Made by a program: the position numbers and the translations under genes. Below are positions 10,024-18,477 of a stretch of DNA of 64,000 nt, one piece after another (positions within the stretch are counted from its first letter, which is position 1; every line of letters starts with the position of its first letter). Source of the DNA: Phycisphaerales bacterium (GTDB lineage Bacteria > Planctomycetota > Phycisphaerae > Sedimentisphaerales > Anaerobacaceae); NCBI GenBank assembly GCA_030602885.1, contig JAUVYV010000012.1, forward strand, positions 20,346 to 84,345. Reading direction: 5' to 3'. The notes under the pieces were generated by a model. That model worked only from the letters and a program-made list of their open reading frames with translations. It had not been told where the DNA came from and ran no database searches.

Positions 10024-10338
10024 ATGAAGCGATGTGCGTTCAAAATGAAACTAAAGCCTGGCTTTGAGGCCGAGTATAAGAAGCGGCACGACCGGATATG
10101 GCCCGAACTGGCCAAGATGCTTTCGGAAGCCGGTATAAGCGATTACTCGATATTTCTGGACGAGGAGACGCTGACGCTTTTCGGCGTCCAGAAGCTAAGC
10201 GACGACAATCCGGCAGCGGATGTGCCGAATCAGGCGATAATGCGGAAGTGGTGGGACTACATGGCGGATCTTATGGAGGTCAATCCGGATAACTCGCCGG
10301 TCGAGGCCGAGCTGAAGGAAATGTTCCACATGGACTAA
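10024..10338 (+). CDS. rhaM: L-rhamnose mutarotase
   Basis: MKRCAFKMKLKPGFEAEYKKRHDRIWPELAKMLSEAGISDYSIFLDEETLTLFGVQ ... WWDYMADLMEVNPDNSP. Confidence 0.93.
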   Translation: MKRCAFKMKLKPGFEAEYKKRHDRIWPELAKMLSEAGISDYSIFLDEETLTLFGVQKLSDDNPAADVPNQAIMRKWWDYMADLMEVNPDNSPVEAELKEMFHMD

Positions 10339-10366
10339 TTCGATTGGCGCTGTGAGGACAGGAAGA

Positions 10367-11449
10367 ATGAATTCGAGAGAAAGAGTTCTCAAGGCAATTA
10401 GTCACGAACAGCCGGACAGATGTCCCATCTTTGCCACGCTGACACCGCAGGTGGCTGTCAAGCTCGCCAAAGCACTCGGCGTCCCGGAAGAGCCGCCGCT
10501 GGATTCACTTTTATCAACTCGCATATCGCATATGGCTCTTTTGACGAAGTTAGGCAATGACTGCGTCGGTATTGCCGCCTGCTCGCCGAACGACTTTCCC
10601 ACCAGGACATTGGACGATGGAACAATGGTCAACGAGTGGGGTATGAGGTTTAAGCCCTTTGGCTTGTACAATGAGTTCTGCGAATACCCGCTCACCACCG
10701 CCGAGAGCGTCGAAGATATCGAAAGTTATAACTTCCCCGACCCGCTCGCGAAGGGACGCTACGACGCCGCCAAGGAGACGGTGAGCAAGTATGGAAAAGA
10801 CTACGCGGTTTTCGGCGACCTCGAATGCGCAATATTCGAGACCTCCTGGTATCTCGTCGGCCTCGAAAAATTCTTCATGGATCTGGCGATGGAGAAGGCA
10901 TACATCTTTGCGCTTTTGGATAAGGTGATGGAGATTAACACCGAGGTTGGCAAGCAGTTGATAACTGCGGGGGCGGATGTGATATGGGCTGGTGACGACT
11001 TCGGCGGACAAAACGGTATGGTTATGTCACCCGACACCTGGCGCAAGGTTTTCAAGCCCAGAATCAAAAACATGTTCGACAAGTTCCGCACCGCCGGCAC
11101 AAACGTCAAACTCGCCTGGCACAGTTGCGGCTCAATTATTCCGATAATACCCGACTTTATCGAGCTTGGCCTCGATATTCTAAACCCCATTCAGCCGAAG
11201 GCGGCTGGGATGGAACCGAAGTTTCTCAAGGAGACTTACGGCAGGGACCTGGCTTTTTTCGGCGGCATAGACCTTCAGGAGCTTATGCCGTACGGCACGC
11301 CCGAGCAGATAAAGGCGGAAGTGAAAAGAAGGATGGAAATTCTGGGCAGAGACGGCGGTTATATTGTTGCACCGGCGCACAATATACAGGATGATACTCC
11401 CGTCGAAAACATATTCGCCCTCTTCGAAGCGGTCAAAGAAGGACTCTAA
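10367..11449 (+). CDS. Uroporphyrinogen decarboxylase-family protein (second copy in locus)
   Basis: UroD-like; LAWHSCGSIIPIIPDFIELGLDILNPIQP and GGYIVAPAHNIQDDTPVENIFALFEAVKE. Confidence 0.82.
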   Translation: MNSRERVLKAISHEQPDRCPIFATLTPQVAVKLAKALGVPEEPPLDSLLSTRISHMALLTKLGNDCVGIAACSPNDFPTRTLDDGTMVNEWGMRFKPFGLYNEFCEYPLTTAESVEDIESYNFPDPLAKGRYDAAKETVSKYGKDYAVFGDLECAIFETSWYLVGLEKFFMDLAMEKAYIFALLDKVMEINTEVGKQLITAGADVIWAGDDFGGQNGMVMSPDTWRKVFKPRIKNMFDKFRTAGTNVKLAWHSCGSIIPIIPDFIELGLDILNPIQPKAAGMEPKFLKETYGRDLAFFGGIDLQELMPYGTPEQIKAEVKRRMEILGRDGGYIVAPAHNIQDDTPVENIFALFEAVKEGL

Positions 11450-11500
11450 TAATAAACATCGAACGTTGGGTGGCCACACCCGGAAGGAGTACAGGACAGG

Positions 11501-12766
11501 ATGAGCATCTTCCATAAAGAAAAAGAGTACGAGCAGGCAAAAGAACGCTACGCTCGGTTAGGCGTTGATACCGATGCAGCAATTGAGAAGCTAAAAACAA
11601 TACCGATTTCGCTGCACTGCTGGCAGGCCGACGACGTCGGCGGCTTCGAAACACAGGGCGGCGGGGCTGGTGGCGGCTGTGTTGCCACAGGGGGCTATCC
11701 CGGCAAATCACGAAATATCGAAGAGCACCGCGGCGATTTAGAGAAGGTTTACAGTCTCCTTCCGGGCAAGCACAGACTTGCACTTCACGCCAACTATCTT
11801 GAGACCGGCGGAAAGAAGGTCGAACGCAACGAGATACTGCCTGAGCATTTCGCCGGCTGGGTCGACTGGGCGAAGCAGCAGCAAATCGGACTCGACTTCA
11901 ATCAGACCTTCTTCAGCCACCCCAAGGCCGACAGCGGCTTTACACTCGCCAGTTACGACCAGGGTATTCGAAAGTTCTGGATAGACCACGCCATTGCCTG
12001 CCGAAAAATCGGCGAATACATGGGGAAAGAACAGGGAAATCCTTGCGTGCTGAATCTCTGGATACCGGATGGGTACAAGGACATTCCGGTTGACCGGCTG
12101 AAATCACGTCAGATTCTGAAGAACTCGCTGGATCAGATATTTGCCGTGAAGTTCGACAAGCGGCACCTGCTCGATGCGGTCGAGTCGAAACTGTTTGGCA
12201 TAGGCGCTGAAAGCTGCACCATCGGCTCACACGAGTTCTACCTCGGCTATGCAATTGCCAATAACATTTTACTGTGTCTGGATGCGGGGCACTACCATCC
12301 CACCGAGGTCATATCGGATAAGATTTCGTCGGTGATGCTGTATCTTGATGAGATGCTGCTTCACGTCAGTCGCCCCGTACGTTGGGACAGCGACCATGTC
12401 GTCATTTTGACTGATGAGCTTAAAGACATCGCTGCCGAAATCGTCCGCGGTAATTTCCTCGACAGGGTACACATAGGCCTGGACTTCTTCGATGCCAGTA
12501 TCAACCGCATTGCAGCGTATGTTATCGGCGCCCGATGTATGATAAAGGCACTTTTGATAGCCCTGCTCGAACCAATTGACATGCTCCGCAAGTTCGAGAC
12601 AGAGGGCGACTACACGTCGCGGCTGGCTATCCTCGAAGAGCTAAAGACCATGCCCTTCGGCACCATCTGGGACGAATACTGCAAGCAAATGGACGTACCC
12701 ATCGGCGACACCTGGCTAAAAGAAGTGAAGGACTACGAAGCGAATGTTCTTAGCAAACGCCGGTAA
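11501..12766 (+). CDS. rhaA: L-rhamnose isomerase
   Basis: [83 protein letters not shown]. Confidence 0.95.
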   Translation: MSIFHKEKEYEQAKERYARLGVDTDAAIEKLKTIPISLHCWQADDVGGFETQGGGAGGGCVATGGYPGKSRNIEEHRGDLEKVYSLLPGKHRLALHANYLETGGKKVERNEILPEHFAGWVDWAKQQQIGLDFNQTFFSHPKADSGFTLASYDQGIRKFWIDHAIACRKIGEYMGKEQGNPCVLNLWIPDGYKDIPVDRLKSRQILKNSLDQIFAVKFDKRHLLDAVESKLFGIGAESCTIGSHEFYLGYAIANNILLCLDAGHYHPTEVISDKISSVMLYLDEMLLHVSRPVRWDSDHVVILTDELKDIAAEIVRGNFLDRVHIGLDFFDASINRIAAYVIGARCMIKALLIALLEPIDMLRKFETEGDYTSRLAILEELKTMPFGTIWDEYCKQMDVPIGDTWLKEVKDYEANVLSKRR

Positions 12767-12835
12767 GAATATACCGGCTCAGTCGTTACATACGGAGCAT
12801 GTTCTGCAGGGCAACAGAATTGAAAGGAAGGACAG

Positions 12836-14560
12836 ATGGCAAAAGGAAAAGCTAATCTCATCGAACGACTCGACGCTCTTAATGAATTTGAACGTACGCC
12901 AATCACACCTGACCACTACCAGGGTGGCCGACACTTTGCCGGCTGCTTCGCAGGTGAGCATGTCGCCGCAACCGAGTTCGTCATCGGTGCCCTCTTCGTC
13001 AGCAAAGGGGCACACACCTTCGATGTCATCGTAGGTCTGCTCATCGGAAATCTGCTCGCGGTGCTTTCGTGGGCATTCATATGCGCCCCAATCGCCGTCA
13101 AGACCCGGCTTACACTATACTGGTATCTGCGAAAAATCGGCGGCCCTGTCATGATGGTCATCTACAACATCGTAAACGCCGTCATGTACTGTATCCTCGC
13201 AGGCGCCATGATCACAGTCTCCGCCTCCGCACTGCGACTCGCATTCGGCATACCGCCACAGCTCGGCTGGCTCCCAACGCATATGGGCTTTGTCATCATT
13301 GTCCTCTGCGTCGGAGCCGTTGTAGTCACACTGGCAATTCTCGGTTTCCGAAAGCTCGCCGAATTCGCAGAGGTTTGCTCCCCCTGGATGTTCCTCATGT
13401 TCATTGCCGGTGCTCTCACAATGATACCGACCATACTGGCAAGCCTTCCGGAATTGCAATCAATCGCAAGCTTTGGGGATTTCTGGAAGTTAGCCGATGC
13501 AAGGATTTGGCCCGGACCGCAAGTCGCACAGAATGAGGTATGGGGATTCTGGCACCTCGTCTCAATCGCCTGGATTGCGAACCTGGCGATGCATGTCGGG
13601 CTCTCGGACATGGCACTGTTCCGGTATGCAAAAAGGGCCGGATACGGATTCTATTCTGCCTTCGGAATGTACCTTGGGCACTATCTCGCATGGATATGTG
13701 CAGGCATAATGGGCGCAGGAGCTGCCCTCGTTTTAGAGACGCCGCTGTGGGACCTCGACGCCGGCGCGGTGGCAATTCAGGCCTTGGGCCTGGCAGGTGC
13801 ACTGGCCGTCGTAACCGCCGGCTGGACTACCTCAAACCCAACCATCTATCGTGCGGGACTTGCTCTCCAGGTAGCCACCCCAAACTGGCCACGATGGTTT
13901 GTCACTCTAATTGCAGGCGTGCTTACAACCATCATGGCCTGCTCACCATTCGTCTTCAGGTACCTGCTCGACTTCGTAGGCGTTTACGGTCTCCTGCTTA
14001 TGCCCGTTGGAGCCATCGTCTTTGTCGAGCATTGGATATTCCCAAAAATCGGCCTGACTCAGTACTGGACGGCAAGAAAAGGCAACCTCGTCAACTGGCC
14101 GGGGCTGCTCGCATGGGTCATTACGCTCGCCTGGGCAGTCGTAGTCTGGCAAACGAATCTCCTGCATCTGTTCTTCCTGATTATCCCCGTCTGGCTCAGC
14201 GCATCAATCCTCTACATACTTTTATCTGCAATGTGGGGGGCGCATGAGAAACTACCTGAACTGCCGGAAGAACCGCTAACAGCACCGACTGCTGCCGGAG
14301 CACCGGAACAAGCCAAGCCCGTGATTAAATCGGATACGCTCACCAGGGGCATCGGACTGCTTGCTGTCTTGTCACTTGTCGTGATTTTCATCATGGCTAT
14401 TAGAGTCGCTGTGTCAGGCCAGGATGTTTACGACGACAGATTCACCACCTTCAAAAACGTCAATGTGGTTCTCACAGTCATATACTTCGTTTCCAGTATC
14501 CTCTGGATAATCCTGAAGGACAAGGCCGAGAAAAGGGCACTTGCAGCAGCACAGTCTTAA
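12836..14560 (+). CDS. NCS1-family (purine-cytosine permease-like) transporter
   Basis: Multiple hydrophobic helices; GRHFAGCFAGEHVAATEFVIGALF, GWTTSNPTIYRAGLALQ; located between rhaA and the rhamnulose-1-phosphate aldolase-type gene. Confidence 0.8.
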   Translation: MAKGKANLIERLDALNEFERTPITPDHYQGGRHFAGCFAGEHVAATEFVIGALFVSKGAHTFDVIVGLLIGNLLAVLSWAFICAPIAVKTRLTLYWYLRKIGGPVMMVIYNIVNAVMYCILAGAMITVSASALRLAFGIPPQLGWLPTHMGFVIIVLCVGAVVVTLAILGFRKLAEFAEVCSPWMFLMFIAGALTMIPTILASLPELQSIASFGDFWKLADARIWPGPQVAQNEVWGFWHLVSIAWIANLAMHVGLSDMALFRYAKRAGYGFYSAFGMYLGHYLAWICAGIMGAGAALVLETPLWDLDAGAVAIQALGLAGALAVVTAGWTTSNPTIYRAGLALQVATPNWPRWFVTLIAGVLTTIMACSPFVFRYLLDFVGVYGLLLMPVGAIVFVEHWIFPKIGLTQYWTARKGNLVNWPGLLAWVITLAWAVVVWQTNLLHLFFLIIPVWLSASILYILLSAMWGAHEKLPELPEEPLTAPTAAGAPEQAKPVIKSDTLTRGIGLLAVLSLVVIFIMAIRVAVSGQDVYDDRFTTFKNVNVVLTVIYFVSSILWIILKDKAEKRALAAAQS

Positions 14561-14604
14561 ATCTAAGTGCACCAACGTAGAGTAGTCGTAAGGAGCATGA
14601 CATT

Positions 14605-16566
14605 GTGAACAAAACCTTAGCCGACTTGATCAGGATTTCAAACACAACAGGAAAAGACACTACCCTCGTTCAGGGCGGCGGCGGAAACACCTCCACCAAG
14701 ACCGACGACGGAAAATTTATGTACATCAAGGCAAGCGGCACCGCCCTAAAGAATATGAGCGCAAGCACCGGCTGGCGAAGAATGCGAATCGCTCCCGTCC
14801 TCGAAGTCATCAAAGACACCCAGCTCGCTAAACTGCCCGCAAACACCAGAGAGCCTGAGGTCGTCAACCGCCTCCTGCTCGCCTGCGACGATGATGTCAC
14901 CACCGGCGCCCGCCCCTCAGTCGAAGCACACCTTCACGCCCTTCTGGATAAATACGTCATCCACCTCCACCCCCTGGTAGTAGCCGCCTACGTCAACGCC
15001 AAAAAAGGCAAGGCCGCTCTCGACAAGCTCTTCCGCAACTGGAAATATCCGCCTCTTTGGATCCCCTACACCGACCCGGGCTTTATGCTCGCAAAAAAGG
15101 TCGCACAGTTGGTGGCCGGATACCGGAAGCAACATGGCAGAAAACCAAACGTTATGATTCTCGCCAAGCATGGCCTGTTCGTCACCGCCGAAACCCCGGA
15201 TGCGGCCATTCGATTGGTCCACAAGGTCATCCGACTCTTAAAGAGCAACCTCCCAAAACCGAAGGTTCTCGGGAAAAAACTACCCGCTCGCAAAGACATC
15301 CTCGCCGCAAAATTCGCTGTTCGAAAGGCCGTTCTACAGGCCACTGGCCAGTACCTGCCGGTTCGTTTCATCCTCAACGATACCGTTGCCGCTTTTATAG
15401 CACGCAAAGACGCCGGCAAACTGCTCGCCACGCCCGCACTGAATCCCGATGAGCTTGTCTATGCAAACGGCGCCGCAATGTGGGTCCCAAACGTCGATGC
15501 CGATGCAATCGCCGCCAAACTCAAGGCTCTCGTCGATAAGAAACAGAAACCTTCAGCCGCGTTCGTCGTCAAAAACCTCGGCCTCTTCATCGCCGCCGGC
15601 ACCAAGACGGCGGGGGTCATTGCCGAAATCACTACCGGCTCGCTGCAAATCCGTTCCTGGGCCGTCAAGTTCGGCGGTGTCCTCGCACTCACGCCTCGCG
15701 AACAGGACTTCATCAACAACTGGGAATCCGAGGCCTTCCGCAAGCAGTTGGCAACCGCCGCCGGTCAAGGCGAATTGAAGAATCGTATCGCCGTCGTCAC
15801 CGGCGCCGGCAGCGGCCTCGGCAGAAGTATCGCTGTCGGCCTTGCTCACGCAGGGGCCCTGGTCGGCCTTGCCGACATCGACACAAAGGCCGCACTCCAA
15901 ACAGCCGCTCTAATAGCCGATGAAACCCCCGATGCCTCAACACTCCTGCTGCCCTGCAATGTCACCGATGAAAAGAGCGTTGACAAAGCGTATGAGTATA
16001 TCCTCGATAATTGGGGCGGCCTCGACATACTCGTCAATGCCGCCAGCGTAGCTCCACCCTACGGTCTGGTCGATATGCCCGTCGATAAGTGGCGCCTCGC
16101 CCTCGACGTCAATCTAACCGGATACTTCCTCATGGCAAAAGCCGCAGCACGGATTATGATAAAGCAGGGAATCGGCGGCAATATAATCAATCTAAGCTCC
16201 AAATCCGGCCTCGAGCCAAGCAAAAACAACACCGCATATACCGCCACAAAAGGCGCTGAAATTCACGTCGCACGCGGCTGGGCGCTCGAATTAGGCCAAT
16301 ACGGAATACGTGTCAATTCAGTCGCACCCGGCAACGTCTTTGAGGGATCTAAAATCTGGAACCCTGCGTACATAAAGGTCTGCGCGAAAAAATACGGCAT
16401 CAAGCCCGAAGAAGTCATCCCATACTACGTCGGAAAAACGGCTTTGAATCGGGAAATAAAAGGCAACGACATCGCAAACGCGACCGTCTTCCTCTGCTCG
16501 GAAAAAGCCCGCACCATCACAGGCCAGACTATCGTCACCGACTCGGGCCGGGTAATGGTAAGGTGA
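14605..16566 (+). CDS. Bifunctional class II aldolase / short-chain dehydrogenase (rhamnulose-1-P aldolase-lactaldehyde dehydrogenase type)
   Basis: N-terminal aldolase domain (GGGGNTSTKTDDGKFMYIKASGT, EAHLHALLDKYVIHLHP) and C-terminal SDR (VTGAGSGLGRSIAVGLA, YTATKGAEIHVARGWALELGQYGIRVNSVAPGNV). GTG start. Confidence 0.9.
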   Translation: MNKTLADLIRISNTTGKDTTLVQGGGGNTSTKTDDGKFMYIKASGTALKNMSASTGWRRMRIAPVLEVIKDTQLAKLPANTREPEVVNRLLLACDDDVTTGARPSVEAHLHALLDKYVIHLHPLVVAAYVNAKKGKAALDKLFRNWKYPPLWIPYTDPGFMLAKKVAQLVAGYRKQHGRKPNVMILAKHGLFVTAETPDAAIRLVHKVIRLLKSNLPKPKVLGKKLPARKDILAAKFAVRKAVLQATGQYLPVRFILNDTVAAFIARKDAGKLLATPALNPDELVYANGAAMWVPNVDADAIAAKLKALVDKKQKPSAAFVVKNLGLFIAAGTKTAGVIAEITTGSLQIRSWAVKFGGVLALTPREQDFINNWESEAFRKQLATAAGQGELKNRIAVVTGAGSGLGRSIAVGLAHAGALVGLADIDTKAALQTAALIADETPDASTLLLPCNVTDEKSVDKAYEYILDNWGGLDILVNAASVAPPYGLVDMPVDKWRLALDVNLTGYFLMAKAAARIMIKQGIGGNIINLSSKSGLEPSKNNTAYTATKGAEIHVARGWALELGQYGIRVNSVAPGNVFEGSKIWNPAYIKVCAKKYGIKPEEVIPYYVGKTALNREIKGNDIANATVFLCSEKARTITGQTIVTDSGRVMVR

Positions 16567-16572
16567 TTTGAG

Positions 16573-17349
16573 CTATCTCGGTTTTCTCGGATAAATAAGC
16601 TTGATATCCTTCTTCTTCGCCGCACGGTGCCACGCATCAGATGGTTTCATGTCGGTGACGATATAATCGAGCCGGTCGATATCCGCGATCTTATAAAGCG
16701 CCGGCTTGTCGAATTTCGTGTTGTCGCCCACGAAGATGACCTCCGACGCTCGCTTCAAAACCATCTTGGCAAAGCCGACCGTCACGCGGTCCGCCCCGCT
16801 TATCCCCGCGTCAATAGTAATATCATCTGCGCCCGTAAAGGCCTTGAAACCACCCAGCTGAGATATCGCCGCCACCGCACCAGGCCCCACCATGTCCATC
16901 CGGTCCGGGCGATACTCACCACCGATGATAATCACCCTGTGTCCCGGCTGCTCGTGAAGACGACGCATCAAATAAAGCGAATTAACGATTACCGACAGAT
17001 TCTTTCTGTTCGCAAGATAGGGAATAATCTCATAGCAGGTCGAGCCCGCCTCTAAATATATTATGTCACCATCTTTGACTAAATCACCTGCCAGCCTCCC
17101 GATGGTCTTCTTCGCGCTCACCTTTTTCGTTTGCCGGTAGCGAACCGAAGAGCTTACCTCAGGCGCAGCAAGTACCGCCCCGCCGTAAGTCTTCGTTACC
17201 AGACCGTCATTCTGCAAAACGGCTAGGTCTCGCCTTATTGTAACCTCCGTTACATCCAGCTCCCGCGCAACGTCCCTGACGTATATCCGCCCCACAGAGC
17301 GAACCTTCTCTAAAATCGTCTTATGTCTTACTTCCGCTGATACGCCCAT
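16573..17349 (-). CDS. DeoR-family transcriptional regulator
   Basis: N-terminal HTH VRDVARELDVTEVTIRRDLAVLQNDGLVTKTYGGAV and DeoR sensor domain; convergent with the rhamnose operon. Confidence 0.9.
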   Translation of the reverse strand: MGVSAEVRHKTILEKVRSVGRIYVRDVARELDVTEVTIRRDLAVLQNDGLVTKTYGGAVLAAPEVSSSVRYRQTKKVSAKKTIGRLAGDLVKDGDIIYLEAGSTCYEIIPYLANRKNLSVIVNSLYLMRRLHEQPGHRVIIIGGEYRPDRMDMVGPGAVAAISQLGGFKAFTGADDITIDAGISGADRVTVGFAKMVLKRASEVIFVGDNTKFDKPALYKIADIDRLDYIVTDMKPSDAWHRAAKKKDIKLIYPRKPR

Positions 17350-17376
17350 AGCTATCTGCACCGAGAATCACACTAC

Positions 17377-18273
17377 TTACTTATCCTTCTCGTTTGCCTT
17401 CCGTGCAAAATAATAGATCGGCTGATGTTTGTGCTCGCTCACTGTAAAGTATCCTGCCTCCTCTGCGTCGAAACATATCGCCTCACCCTGAAGCTCAAGT
17501 ATCAACGGTATTCTGCACCGAGTACCCTCCAGCGCCTCAGCAACACTCTGCCCTTCGGCTCTCTCCCATAACGAGGCCGAAAAATAACCCTTGATGATTA
17601 TCATGCTCCCGTCACGCGAAATGTCGCCGCCTACCGCAGTACCTAAACCAATCGTCCCCACCTGCTCCATCGTTGTCACTTTATTCGTGGATTGCGGATA
17701 CCCCACTCGATATACCTTTGTTTTGCTCTCCTTCGAAACGATATAGATGTCCTTCGTGACAGGGTCCAGCAGAAGTGTCTCTGCATTCCGAGACCCGTCG
17801 GGATACCTTAGCTTAATGGTCTCGAACTCTTTCAATCTCAGTGTTGATCCCACTGAATTGACATCGATTTCCGGCTCGGGTACACGATGAACAGCTATAG
17901 AGTCCCGCTTGGCCTTATTGTCCCCAATGTCCCCTATGTAAAGATACTCTGTATTGGGGTCAGGCCCGGGCCCTATCGCTATATCCTCCCAGTCACGCGC
18001 CAAAACGCCCCAGACTGTACAGGTAGCCAGCAACTTGCCCTCGGTTGAGATCGCATACAGTCTTGCCGTACTGCCTCGGTCGTTGTGTGTCCACAATACA
18101 CCGCGATTCTTCGCACTTGCCGAAAGCCCGGACGCCTCACGGATAACAGCTGCTTGCAGCGACCCGACCTTGCGACCCCCATCGAACTTCGGGCACTCTC
18201 CACCACGCACAAACCCCGCCACAACCATAACTACAAGCCAAACACAAAGATATATCACAGTTCCGTTTCTCAT
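17377..18273 (-). CDS. Secreted hypothetical protein, beta-propeller/esterase-like
   Basis: Signal-like N-terminus MRNGTVIYLCVWLVVMVVAGF; SGLSASAKNRGVLWTHNDRGSTARLYAISTEGKLLATC and DWEDIAIGPG motifs. Confidence 0.6.
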   Translation of the reverse strand: MRNGTVIYLCVWLVVMVVAGFVRGGECPKFDGGRKVGSLQAAVIREASGLSASAKNRGVLWTHNDRGSTARLYAISTEGKLLATCTVWGVLARDWEDIAIGPGPDPNTEYLYIGDIGDNKAKRDSIAVHRVPEPEIDVNSVGSTLRLKEFETIKLRYPDGSRNAETLLLDPVTKDIYIVSKESKTKVYRVGYPQSTNKVTTMEQVGTIGLGTAVGGDISRDGSMIIIKGYFSASLWERAEGQSVAEALEGTRCRIPLILELQGEAICFDAEEAGYFTVSEHKHQPIYYFARKANEKDK

Positions 18274-18477
18274 TTTCGCTCCGGCAATTACGACTCTTAT
18301 AGCAAAGACCATATACGGCGGTCAATCAGAGATGTTTGATTTGTTTCGGTTTTGTTTGCTTTGCGCATAAATTTAACCCCCTTGCTCTGCCTTGGGCATT
18401 GTATAACACCACCTTTTCCTGATATAGTTGTAGTTTTGGCCGGCAGATTTTCTGCTGATAATTCGAAAGGATTGTCC

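Noticed and set aside
13540-14247. 235-aa + strand ORF
   Set aside because: Arg-rich alternative frame inside the NCS1 permease gene.
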